Origin: Shinella sp. UYSO24
GTDB taxonomy: Bacteria; Pseudomonadota; Alphaproteobacteria; Rhizobiales; Rhizobiaceae
Length of the DNA: 64,000 bases
Reading direction: 5' to 3'
NCBI GenBank assembly: GCA_902167985.1
Contig: CABHNZ010000001.1
Span: forward strand, 524,719 to 588,718
The position numbers and the translations under genes were made by a program. The notes below the pieces were generated by a model that ran no database searches, had not been told where the DNA came from, and saw nothing but the letters and a program-made list of their open reading frames with translations. Positions 7,868 to 17,631 of the stretch are shown piece by piece (the stretch's first letter is position 1; each line of letters begins with the position of its first letter).

Positions 7868-10800
7868 TCCCACAGTTCTGTATCCGCCGCCCTGTTGCGA
7901 CGACGCTTCTGGCGATCGGCTCGGTCCTGGCCGGGCTTGCCGGCTACCAGTTCCTGCCGGTGGCCGCCGTGCCGAAGGTCGATTTCCCGACCATCAACGT
8001 CTCCTCGACCCTGACCGGCGCCTCGCCGCAGACGATGGCGACGGCCGTCTCGACCCCGCTTATCAAGAAATTCGAGACGATCCCCGGCATCAGCGAAATC
8101 AGCGCGACCAACTCGCTCGGCAACTCGTCGATCGTGCTTCAGTTCGATCTCAACCGCGATATCGACGCCGCTGCCGCCGACGTGCAGGCGGCCATCAGCC
8201 AGGCCAGCCGTCAGCTGCCGAACAACATGACGACGGCACCGAGCTATCGCAAGACCAACCCGGCCGATGCGCCGGTGCTGCTGCTTGCCGTGCGTTCGGA
8301 TGCCTTGCCGCCCAGCAAGGTGGATGAAATCGCCGAGGACGTCATGTCGCCGGCGATCTCGACACTGCCGGGCGTGGCGGAAGTCAGCATTTACGGCGCA
8401 AAGACCTATGCCGTTCGCGTCGAGGTCGACCCTGCCAAGCTGCAGGCCCGCGGCATCGGTGTCGAGAGCGTCACCGACGCGATTGCCAGCGCCAACAGCC
8501 AGGCGCCTGTCGGCTCGATGCAGAACAAGGCACAGCGCCTGACGATCAATGCCGATACGCAGCGCACCAATGCCGACCAGTTCCGCTCGCTGGTCATCTC
8601 CTCGCCGAACGGCGCCCCCATTCACCTCGGTGAAATCGCCCGCGTCGAGGACAGTATCGAAAACACCCAGTCGGGCAGCTGGTATGACGGGCACCCGGCC
8701 ATCATCCTTGCCATCCAGCGCCAGCCGGATGCCAATACGGTGGATGTGGTCGATGCGATCAAGAAGAAGCTGCCGTCGCTCGAGGCAGAAATGCCGGGTT
8801 CGGTCTCGATCAGCGTGATGAACGATTCGTCGACCTCGATCCGCGAAGCGATCAAGGACGTGAAGTTCACGCTGGCGCTGACCATCCTGCTCGTCGTTGC
8901 CGTCATCTATCTGTTCACCGGCCAGCTGGCCGCAACCATCATTCCCGCGCTTGCCGTGCCGCTGTCGCTGATCGCCACTTTCGGGGCGATGTATGTGCTG
9001 GGATACAGTATCGACAACATATCGCTGCTGGGGCTGACACTATCCGTCGGTCTCGTGGTCGATGATGCGATCGTCATGCTGGAAAACATCATGCGGCATG
9101 TGGAGGAAGGCATGCCGGTCAGGCAGGCCGCCATCCAGGGCGCTTCCGAAGTCAGCTATACGATCGTCTCGATGTCGGTCTCGCTGATCGCCGTATTCAT
9201 CCCGATCCTGATGATGGGCGGCGTCGTCGGGCGCGTATTCAACGAGTTCGGCATGGTCGTGGCACTGGCGATCGTCGCATCCGCGATCGTGTCGCTGACC
9301 GTCACGCCGATGCTCGGCTCGCGGCTGACCAGCGCCAATCATCATCCGAGCCTGGTTGCCCGCGTCTTCGACAAGGGCTTCAACTGGACGCTGCGCGGCT
9401 ATGGCCGTGCGGTCGGCTGGTGCCTCAATCACCGCTTCGCCATCCTGATGCTGTTCCTCGGCTCGGTCGGCGCTTCCATCTATCTCTTCAAGACACTGCC
9501 TTCGAGCTTCTTCCCGACCGAAGACATCGGCCGCCTGACGATTTCCACGCGCGCCCGTGAAGACATTTCCTTCCCGGCCATGCGTGACCTGCAGGCGCAG
9601 GTGGCGGCGGCCGTGACGTCCAATCCGGCCGTTGCGCATGTGACGTCGATCGTCGGCGGCAATGCCCGCAGCCCCCTCAATAACGGCACGATCTGGTCGA
9701 TCTGAAGGACAAGGCCGACCGTCCGCCGCTGGCGCAGACGCTCGGTGAATTGCGGCGTGCCATCGGCAAGGTGGCAGGGCTGAAGGCCTATATCACGCCG
9801 CAGCAGAGCCTTCACTTCGGTGGCCGCGCGACCGCCAGCCAGTATCAGCTCGTGGTGCAGGCGCTGAATGCTTCGCAGACCAATGAATGGTCCGACAAGC
9901 TGCAGACGGCGATGCGGCAGGATACGCAGCATTTCACCGACGTGACGTCGGATGCGCAGAACGCCGCGATCGAGGCCAATATCAAGGTCGATCTCGAAAA
10001 GGCAGCCGCCTACGGCATCACCGACGATACGCTGCGCAAGACGATGGAAATGGCTTTCGGCGGCTATACGGCCGGCCAGATCCAATCCACCGGCGACAGC
10101 TATGACGTGCTGGTCGAGTTCGATACCAAGCAGGCCTGGAACGACCAGATGCTGCAGCAGGTGCATGTGATGTCGACGACCGGCGCGCTGGTGCCGCTCT
10201 CCAACTTCGCCACCGTCGAGCGCCGCACGGCTCCCGTCACGATCAACCAGACGGGCCAGCTCGTGTCGACGACCGTGTCGTTCAACCTGCCGTCCGGCGC
10301 CTCGCTTTCGGATGCGACAGCCGCGATCGCGCAGATCAAGACGAAGCTCAACATGCCCTCCGACGTGTTCACCACCTATGGCGGCACGGCGCAGATCTTC
10401 CAGCAGAGCCAGGGCAATACGCCTTACCTGATCCTGGCTGCCGTCCTCACCATCTATGTGGTGCTCGGCGTGCTCTATGAAAGCTTCATCCACCCGTTGA
10501 CCATTCTCTCGGGTCTGCCGGCTGCGGCTTTCGGGGCACTGCTGGCGCTGAAACTGCTCGACTTCGACCTCTCGATCATCGCCCTGATCGGCCTTCTGAT
10601 GCTGATCGGCATCGTCAAGAAGAACGCGATCATGATGATCGACGTCGCCGTCGATCTGATGCGGACGCAGGCGGAGACGCCGGTGAAGGCGATCCACGAG
10701 GCCTGCGTGCGGCGTTTCCGCCCGATCATGATGACGACCTTCTGCGCGCTTCTCGGTGCATTGCCGATCGCCATCGGCGGCGGCGCCTCGTCGGAGCTTC

Positions 10801-10988
10801 GTCAGCCGCTCGGCATTGCGGTTGTCGGCGGCCTGATCGTCTCACAGGCGTTGACGCTGTTCATCACCCCGGTCATCTTCGTGGAAATGGACCGTCTCGG
10901 GCGATTCCTGACCCGCGTTTTCAGCGGCAAGAAGACCGAACACGACGACAAGGGCGAGCCGCAGCCGGCCGCCATCGCAGCGGAATGA
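7864..10988 (+). CDS. RND multidrug efflux transporter, inner-membrane pump (one lost base)
   Basis: A proton-driven AcrB/MexF-type pump of about 1041 residues. The N-terminus MIPQFCIRRPVATTLLAIG is typical. Two homologous halves each carry a porter domain plus six membrane helices. Helix-4 motif GLVVDDAIVMLENI contains the two adjacent aspartates needed for proton relay, and the later half has LIGIVKKNAIMMIDVA. The frame changes at about 9697, where one lost base turns a valine-aspartate-leucine stretch into an early stop; the second half then continues LKDKADRPPLAQTLGELRR. With that base restored the protein is complete. Substrate range cannot be predicted. Confidence 0.93.
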
Positions 10989-11016
10989 GCGCTTCGGCGC
11001 AATGAAGGAGCATGAT

Positions 11017-11996
11017 TTGAGTTTCGATCGCAGGAGTTTCGATCGCAGGAGTTTTCTGGCGCTGACCGCCGCGGCTGCCGGCTATGGCCTTGTCGGCCCG
11101 GCCCTTGAGACGGCGCAGGCGCAAATCCTGGCACCATCGCAGCTTTCCTCGCCGCGCAAGATGCGCCTGTGGAAAGGCAAGCCGCCGGGCGGCGGCGGAC
11201 CGGATGGCCCGATCGAGGTCAGCAAGCATGGCGCCGTCAGCAATGTCGCCATTCCGACGATCGACATCTACATGCCGGCCAAGCCGAATGGTGCTGCCGC
11301 CCTCGTAGCGGCCGGCGGCGGCTACAAGCGGATCGAGATGGAAAACGAGGCAGTGCCTGCCGCACACTGGCTCAACCAGCGCGGCATCATCGCCTGTGTG
11401 CTCACCTACCGCCTGCCCGACGAGGACTGGCGTCTCGGCGCGCTTGCACCGCTACAGGACGCGCAGCGGGCGCTGAGGCTGATGCATGCGGGAGAAGTGT
11501 CGAAGAGCATCGACCCGAAGAAGATCGGCGTTCTCGGCTTTTCGGCCGGCGGCCATCTGATGGGAATGGCGGCGACGCGCACGACGCTGCGCGCCTACCG
11601 CGCCGTGGACGATGCCGACAGGGCGTCCGACAGGACGGCCTTCTGCGCGCTCGCCTATCCGATCATTTCGCTGAAACTGCCGCATGACCACACGTCGACG
11701 CGGCGGGTACTGATCGGCCGTCATCCGTCCTGGGCGGGTGAAGTCGAATGGTCGGTCGAGACGCATGTGCGCAAGAGCTGCCCCCCGGTCTTCCTGGTGC
11801 AGGCGCGGATGACCGGATCTCCAATCCGAAGAACACCGCGATCATGGAAGAAGCCTGCCAGAAGGAAGGAATACCGGTGGAAAGGCACCTGCTGGCGAGC
11901 GGCGGACACGGGTTCGGCATGGGCAAGCCCGGCACGCCGACGGCGGAATGGCCGGCCATGTTCGACAAGTGGCTGAAGGCCCGCAAGATCATCTGA
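11017..11996 (+). CDS. Tat-exported alpha/beta hydrolase (one lost base)
   Basis: A secreted esterase-like enzyme of about 326 residues from the TTG at 11017, which follows AAGGAG by six bases; an in-frame ATG at 11002 lies on the ribosome site itself and is less likely. The signal contains two consecutive twin-arginine units (FDRRSFDRRSFLAL) made by a perfect 15-base tandem duplication. The nucleophile elbow GFSAGG and the glycine-rich oxyanion region AAGGGYKR place it in the acetyl-xylan-esterase/BD-FAE-like group of hydrolases. The catalytic acid and histidine regions (DDRISNPKNT and GGHGFGMG) lie after a frame change near 11808 that one lost base explains. The natural substrate is unknown. 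Confidence 0.82.
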
Positions 11997-12133
11997 GTTC
12001 GGCCACGGAAATGCGATAGAATATCGCTTAAAGGAACGTCTAAACCTTTAATATAATTGAGCTTCCAGTCTTGAGACTGCTTCAATGCGAAGCTGTTACG
12101 CGAGCGGCATAAACTTTCTCAGTGGAGCCAAAC

Positions 12134-13191
12134 GTGAGTGATTTGATTGGGAGCCTGTTTACGGGTTCTGGTAGCAGCAGCGCGGCGAGCAGTTCGGGGC
12201 AGACGTCCTCGGCGAGCTCGTCCACAGCGGCAGGCGGATCGACCGCCGCCGCCGGCACGAATGGAACGAGCGGAACGACGAGCAGCCCTGCCTCCTCCAG
12301 CGAGGAAACGGAGGCGAGCGACGACACGACGTCGCAGCAGGACGTCAGCACGGTCGATCCGGCCGATACCGATGACGGTACCTATAGCGCGACCGCGCCG
12401 GCCGACAGCAGCAGTTCGAACGACGATGCCACGACCGGCAGCGACGACACGGCCGAAAGCTCGACCGATGCCGGCTCCGCAAACGCCGCCGACGACAAGG
12501 CCTATGGCGTGGCCAATGACGACGCTTCGGATACGTCATCGACGGAAGCCGGTTCCAGCGACAACAGCGGCAGCGCGCAGGCCAGCGACACCACGACAAC
12601 GAGTGGTCAGGCCGATACCGGAACTGATAGCGGAGCAAGCAGCGGATCGGGCACTTCGGCAGCGGCCGTAAGCGGTGCCGATACGGGCAGCCAGACAGAC
12701 AACCAGACGGGGGGCCATAGCTCGACGGCTTCCGGCTCCTCCTCCGCGGCAGCTTCCTCCTCGACGACGGGCAGCTCCACGGCCTCAGCCGGAGCCAGCA
12801 CGGATACCAGCAGCACGGCACCTGCGACGGCCGGATCGCCTGCCGCTTCCGGCGAGGCGACCGACAGCACGACCGCGGCATCCAATGCGCCGTCTTCGGC
12901 CAGCGCCTCCACCGCCAAGGCCAGCACAGACTATCTGAGCCTTTTCCTCGACAAGGTGACGCGATCAGCACCAGCCAGTCGCAGGCCACGAGCAACAATG
13001 AAGCGAGCGACGAAAGGCTTCGCCTGCGCGCTGCCGAGGTGCTGCAGAGCCAGATGATCAGCCAGCTGCTCAGCAATCTCAGCGCACAGAGCCAGACGTC
13101 GACCGCCTCGACGCTGCTCTCGGGCAGCAACGACAACGACGACCAGCAGAATACGGTCTCGCTCACCGAGCGCTGGTATACGGAAGCCTGA
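12134..13191 (+). CDS. Ser/Thr/Ala/Asp-rich low-complexity protein (one lost base)
   Basis: I do not recognise a family. The GTG start at 12134 has GGAG six bases upstream. After VSDLIGSLFTG come about 250 residues almost entirely of Ser, Thr, Ala, Gly and Asp, with very few hydrophobic or basic residues, so the region should be disordered and acidic. A short ordered-looking tail (DYLSLFLDKV, then ERLRLRAAEVLQSQMISQLLSNLSAQ) follows. A frame change near 12962 separates the tail parts; one lost base joins them, giving 352 residues ending in TERWYTEA. No signal peptide or anchor is visible. It lies upstream of an Hsp70-like gene on the same strand, with a hairpin between. Confidence 0.65.
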
Positions 13192-13194
13192 CGC

Positions 13195-13234
13195 GCGGAA
13201 GTGCGGGACATGCGTCATCATGTCCCGCTTCCGC
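13195..13234 (+). terminator. Strong hairpin after the low-complexity gene
   Basis: Arms GCGGAAG..CGGGACATG and CATGTCCCGCTTCCGC form a 16-pair stem with a two-base bulge, immediately after the stop at 13191. There is no T-run, so it may be a 3' stabilising structure or a weak terminator. Confidence 0.5.
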
Positions 13235-13417
13235 CATCGGCCGTGATGGAGGGGACAGACGCCCTCTCCACCCCTTGCCTTCACCAGCCCGCTATGCCAT
13301 CACGCGCCCTCCCAAGACATTGAGAGGGCACGTTTTGCCGTGCCCTTCTTTCACCGGAGCCGGTTTCCCGACCTGCGTTCGGTTCAACCCATTTGCGACA
13401 GATGAAGGAGCACGGCC

Positions 13418-14722
13418 ATGGCGGCGGGCATGACACGGGCGCTCGGACTTGATTTCGGCACGACCAACACGGTTCTGGCACTGGCGGACGGCAATGCAGC
13501 GACGCATTCGCTTTCCTTCACCAGCAGCGCCGGCACGACGGACAGCATGCGGACCGCGCTGTCCTTCATGAAGGACGGACAGCTGGGCGCACAGGCGCTG
13601 AAGGTCGAGGCAGGCCAGGCAGCCATCCGCCAGTTCATCGACAATCCGGGCGATGCGCGCTTCCTGCAGTCGATCAAGACCTTTGCCGCCAGCGCCCTCT
13701 TCCAGGGCACGCTGATCTTTGCCCGCCGGCATTCGTTCGAAGACCTGATGGAAGTGTTCCTGCGGCGGCTGAAAACCTATGCGGAAGAAAGCTGGCCGAC
13801 CGAAGTATCGCGGCTTGTTGCCGGCCGGCCGGTGCATTTCGCCGGCTCCAGCCCGGACGCGGAACTTGCCACGCGGCGCTATAATGATGCGCTGACGCGC
13901 CTGGGCTTTCCCGAGATCCACTATGTCTACGAGCCGGTCGCGGCCGCTTACTACTTCGCCCAGTCGCTGAAGAGCGATGCGAATGTTCTGGTGGCCGACT
14001 TCGGCGGCGGTACGACCGACTATTCGCTGATCCGGTTCGAGCGGTTGGCCGGCAAGCTGACGGCCAAGCCGATCGGCCATTCGGGTGTCGGCATTGCCGG
14101 CGATCATTTTGACGCGCGGATGATCGAGCATCTGGTTGCGCCGGAAATCGGCAAGGGCTCGTTCTTCAAGAGCTTCGACAAGGTGCTTGAAGTGCCCTCC
14201 AACTACTATTCCAGCTTCTCGCGCTGGAACCAGCTATCGATCTTCAAGACCAGCCGCGAATTCACCGATCTTAAATCGCTGGTGCGCTCGTCGCTCGATC
14301 CGGACAAGCTGGAGCTCTTCATCGAACTCGTAGAACATGACGAGGGTTATCCGCTCTATCAGGCGATCTCGGCAACCAAGATGGCGCTGTCGGGCGCGGA
14401 CGAAGCCGAATTCCACTTCGCGCCACTCGGCAAGGCCGGCCACAAGCAGGTGAAGCGCGCCGAGTTCGACCAGTGGATCGCCGAGGATCTGTCGAAGATC
14501 GAGGGTGCTCTCGACGACGTCCTGACCAAGACCAATACGGCACCGGCCGATGTGGACAAGGTGTTCCTCACCGGCGGCACGTCCTTCGTGCCGGCCGTGC
14601 GCAACATCTTCAACCGGCGCTTCGATGCTTCGAAGATCGAGAGCGGCGGCGAACTTCTGTCGATCGCCCATGGTCTGGCGCTGATCGGCGAAAGCGGCGA
14701 TGTGGAGCAGTGGTCGGCCTGA
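13418..14722 (+). CDS. Hsp70-like ATPase (YegD-type)
   Basis: A 434-residue actin-like ATPase lacking the usual Hsp70 peptide-binding domain. It shows phosphate-1 motif LGLDFGTTNTVLAL at the N-terminus, phosphate-2 motif VADFGGGTTDYSL about residue 190, and the adenosine motif VFLTGGTSFVPAVRN near residue 383. This length and layout match the E. coli YegD-like branch, whose client and cofactors are poorly known. The start ATG at 13418 has AAGGAG upstream; the frame is intact. It could act with the neighbouring disordered protein, but this is only a positional suggestion. Confidence 0.88.
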   Translation: MAAGMTRALGLDFGTTNTVLALADGNAATHSLSFTSSAGTTDSMRTALSFMKDGQLGAQALKVEAGQAAIRQFIDNPGDARFLQSIKTFAASALFQGTLIFARRHSFEDLMEVFLRRLKTYAEESWPTEVSRLVAGRPVHFAGSSPDAELATRRYNDALTRLGFPEIHYVYEPVAAAYYFAQSLKSDANVLVADFGGGTTDYSLIRFERLAGKLTAKPIGHSGVGIAGDHFDARMIEHLVAPEIGKGSFFKSFDKVLEVPSNYYSSFSRWNQLSIFKTSREFTDLKSLVRSSLDPDKLELFIELVEHDEGYPLYQAISATKMALSGADEAEFHFAPLGKAGHKQVKRAEFDQWIAEDLSKIEGALDDVLTKTNTAPADVDKVFLTGGTSFVPAVRNIFNRRFDASKIESGGELLSIAHGLALIGESGDVEQWSA

Positions 14723-14842
14723 GGCCGATTGCGGCTTGAGGGACGGCTTAAAAGGAGGTTTGCCGGGGACAATGCTGACCGTGCCCGGCAAGAGGGCCGA
14801 AAGCAATTCCCACGCCCGGCACACATGCTATAAGCTCGTCCC

Positions 14843-15762
14843 ATGAACGCCGCCGCCGATCTCGACCCAGCCGAACTGAAAGCACTTCTGCATTTCTATG
14901 CAGATGCCGGTGTCGACTGGCTGATGGAAGACGAGCCGGTCGACAGGTTTGCCGAATTTGCCGCACAGAAGGCGGCGCGCGAACAGGCGCGCATGCCGGC
15001 AGCCGCCCGCGACGGTAGCCAGCAAGGAAATGGCCAGCAGGGTCAGGCTCCGTCGTCGGCAGGCCAGCACGGTTCCGGCCAGACGGTGCGAACGGGGCGC
15101 AACACGCCGGCTGCGGCCTCGCTTCCGGCAGCCTCGCCGCCACAGGTCGCCGTTCCGGATGGTGAAGCCGTTGCGTCCGCGCGGATCGCGGCCGAAAGCG
15201 CCCGTTCGTTTGCGGAACTCAAGGCCGCCGTGGAAACCTTCAATGGCTGCAACCTGAAGAACGGCGCCCGTTCACCGTGTTTGCCAGCGGCGATCCTGCA
15301 TCGCGGATCATGGTGATCGGGCCCATGCCGAATGCCGAGGACGACCGTGACGGTCAGCCGTTTTCCGGCCGGCAGGGCCAGCTTCTCGACCGGATGCTGG
15401 CGGCGATCGGCCTGTCCCGCGACAATGTGGTTCTGACGAATATCATCCCGTGGCGGCCGCCGGGCAATCGCATGCCCTCCCCCGCCGAACTCGATATCTG
15501 CCAGCCGTTTCTGGAGCGGCAGATCGCGCTTGCGGAGCCCAAACACGTCCTGCTCCTCGGGAATTTTCCGGCGCGTGTGTTTTTCGGCGGCAATGACACG
15601 ATCCATTCGATGCGCGGCGAATGGCGCGACGTGCAGTTCGGCGCTCACACATTCAAGGCGATAGCCACGCTTCACCCGCAGGATCTGATCACGGCCCCGG
15701 CCAATAAGGCACTGGCCTGGCGCGACCTTCTGACCTTCAGGTTGCAACTAAATTCGCCATAA
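14843..15762 (+). CDS. Uracil-DNA glycosylase family protein, family-4-like (one lost base)
   Basis: About 306 residues: an N-terminal helix, a Gln/Ala/Pro-rich linker (roughly residues 45-115) and a C-terminal glycosylase domain. FNGCNLK, PFSGRQGQLLDRMLAAIGL, NIIPWRPPGNRMPSP and the late TLHPQDL are family-4/5 landmarks. The usual GEAPG motif A is replaced by GPMPNAEDDRDG, and only some iron-sulfur cysteines (FNGC, DICQPF) are visible, so activity may be altered. These enzymes excise uracil from DNA. The frame changes near 15272 and one lost base restores the TVF segment. It starts 120 bases after the Hsp70-like gene. Confidence 0.78.
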
Positions 15763-15930
15763 TCGCCTTGATTTCGGGTAATTCTGGCAGATTCGCGGTC
15801 AATATTACGAAAATGTGAAGATCGTTATGCGTGCATTGCATGGCAGTGCCGCGCCCGGTGACATTGCTCAAATCATGCTGCACTGCGATATTAACGATGT
15901 CTTGGGAGGAACGGTTAAGGAACCAAGGCA

Positions 15931-16122
15931 ATGACCACTCGCTTTCGCCCGACGCATTCGGGTTTCGACACTCTGCAGATCGCCGGCATGTCGCCGCGCT
16001 CGACGCAGGGCTATCATCATTTCGGCTCGGCCACGAACGAGCAGCTGACCTCGCGTGCCATGGCCCGCCCGATCGGCTTTGCACGTCCGACCGCTGTCTT
16101 CGCAGATTTCCGCGAACGTTGA
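15931..16122 (+). CDS. Small conserved-looking protein of unknown function (63 aa)
   Basis: ATG at 15931 is preceded by an AAGG ribosome site. The product is soluble, basic and rich in Arg, Thr and Phe, with no signal or membrane segment. I do not recognise it. It is followed 17 bases later by another tiny gene, and both precede a terminator at 16332, so they appear to form a small operon. Confidence 0.5.
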   Translation: MTTRFRPTHSGFDTLQIAGMSPRSTQGYHHFGSATNEQLTSRAMARPIGFARPTAVFADFRER

Positions 16123-16139
16123 GATCAGGAGACGCTGGC

Positions 16140-16283
16140 ATGAGCGCACTTATCAGGCACCTGCGCGCGCTGCGCGACGACATGCGCCAGATCAATGTGG
16201 CGGTGAAGGCATCCGGCGAACTGAGCCGTGCAGTCTCCCGCCATTGCGATGCGATCCGCGCTCACAGCGGTATTCCGCTCTAA
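16140..16283 (+). CDS. Small helical protein of unknown function (47 aa)
   Basis: ATG at 16140 follows an AGGAG site by about ten bases. The product MSALIRHLRALRDDMRQ.. is predicted to be a single amphipathic helix with an Arg/His-rich second half. It is probably cotranscribed with the 63-residue gene upstream and ends before a clear terminator. Function unknown. Confidence 0.5.
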   Translation: MSALIRHLRALRDDMRQINVAVKASGELSRAVSRHCDAIRAHSGIPL

Positions 16284-16331
16284 CCATTATCCCGCTGCGC
16301 TGCGGGCCCAGCTGATCTGTAGGCATGATGA

Positions 16332-16360
16332 TGCGCCGGGTTTTGCCCAGGCGCATTTTT
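16332..16360 (+). terminator. Rho-independent terminator
   Basis: The stem TGCGCCGGG/CCC-GGCGCA with a TTTT-containing loop is followed by five T residues. It ends the small two-gene operon and faces the convergent DMT gene. Confidence 0.75.
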
Positions 16361-16397
16361 GCGCTCTGACCTTACGTGCCGCCCTGACGGGACGCGT

Positions 16398-17338
16398 TCA
16401 GACGGTGCTGGGTGGTGATGCCTTGCGGGCAGCCTTGCGCTCGAGACCCAGCTGATGCTCGCGGTAGATGATGAAGATACCGGCCGATACGGTGATTGCC
16501 GTGCCGATCAGCATGGTCATCGTCGGCACGTCGCCGAAGAGGATATAGGCGATCGCGCTGCCGAGCAGGATGGATGTGTATTCGAAGGGCGCAATCGTCG
16601 AGACATCGGCGTGGCGATAGCTCTCGGTCAGGAGGATCTGGCCGAGGCCGCCGAAGAAGCCGGCGCAGACGAGCAGCATGGCCTGCGGTGCCGTCATCGG
16701 GATCCAGCCGAAGGGAATGCTGGCCAGCGAGAAGACGGCCGCCGTCAGCGAGAAATAGAGGACGATCGTCGCGGTCTTTTCGGTGCGCACCAGCTGGCGG
16801 GTCTGGATCATGGCGAAGCGCCGAGCACGGCCGACAGGATGACGGCGGCAGCCCCCATCGCCTGTTCGGACCCCATCGTGCCCTCGTCGAACATGGTCAG
16901 CTTCGGCAGCGAGATGATGACGACGCCGATGAGGCCGATGCCGACCGCCGTCCAGCGATAGACGCGGACCTGCTCTTTCAGGAAGATCGCCGCGAACATG
17001 ACGGCGAGAAGCGGCGAGGAATAGCCGAGCGCGATCGCATCCGGCAGCGGCAGGTGGACGAGGCCGTAAAAGCCCGCAACCATGGCCAGAATGCCGAGGA
17101 AACCGCGCTTCAGGTGGCCGGAGAAACTATCCGTATACCAGGCCCGCCGAAACTGGCCGATGAAGGCGAGATAGACGAGGATCGGCACCAGCGCGAAGAA
17201 GGAGCGCAGAAAGGTGATCTGGCCTGCCGGGATTTCCTGTCCGGCCGATTTGATGCAGGTCTGCATGAGAAGGAAGGCGACGACGGAGGCGACCTTCAGC
17301 GATATGCCCCGCAGGGGGCTCGTGGCATCGGCAGGCAT
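16398..17338 (-). CDS. DMT superfamily transporter (EamA, one lost base)
   Basis: An inner-membrane exporter of about 313 residues with ten predicted membrane helices in two EamA repeats. The first repeat contains FLRSFFALVPILVYLAF and YSSPLLAVMFAAIFLKEQV, and the second contains FEYTSILLGSAIAYILFGDVP, both characteristic. The frame changes near 16812, between ILSAVLGA and MIQTRQLVRTEK, and one lost base joins them. EamA proteins usually export metabolites such as amino acids or nucleosides. The substrate here cannot be told. Confidence 0.86.
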
Positions 17339-17631
17339 GGGAACTCATCGCGGCCGCATGGCGTCGGCCCTGGCACGTAGGGAAAGACTCGAACGCAGTG
17401 ACGGTAACGCAATCGTGCGCCTTGCGCGCGCCAAAACAGCTTGCCGGATGCCGATTATTTTACGCCACTGGTGCTTGGCACCCCGATACTGATGAAAACA
17501 TGTCTATTTTGGGACAGGTTCAACAATCGTTTAGTATTGGATGCAATGATCCGCGCGCCAGAGGATGTCTATCCGTCGGGGGACGGGCCCGCTTCAGGCT
17601 GTCACTTCAATGATCCGCTTCAGGAAGAGCC

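Noticed and set aside
6452..7873. Minus-strand open frame of 473 codons
   Set aside because: It mirrors the RND adaptor, which has clear motifs and a ribosome site; the antisense protein is rich in Arg, His and Asp without any family match.
9480..10697. Minus-strand open frame of 405 codons
   Set aside because: Antisense shadow of the RND pump; long antisense frames are usual in high-GC genes.
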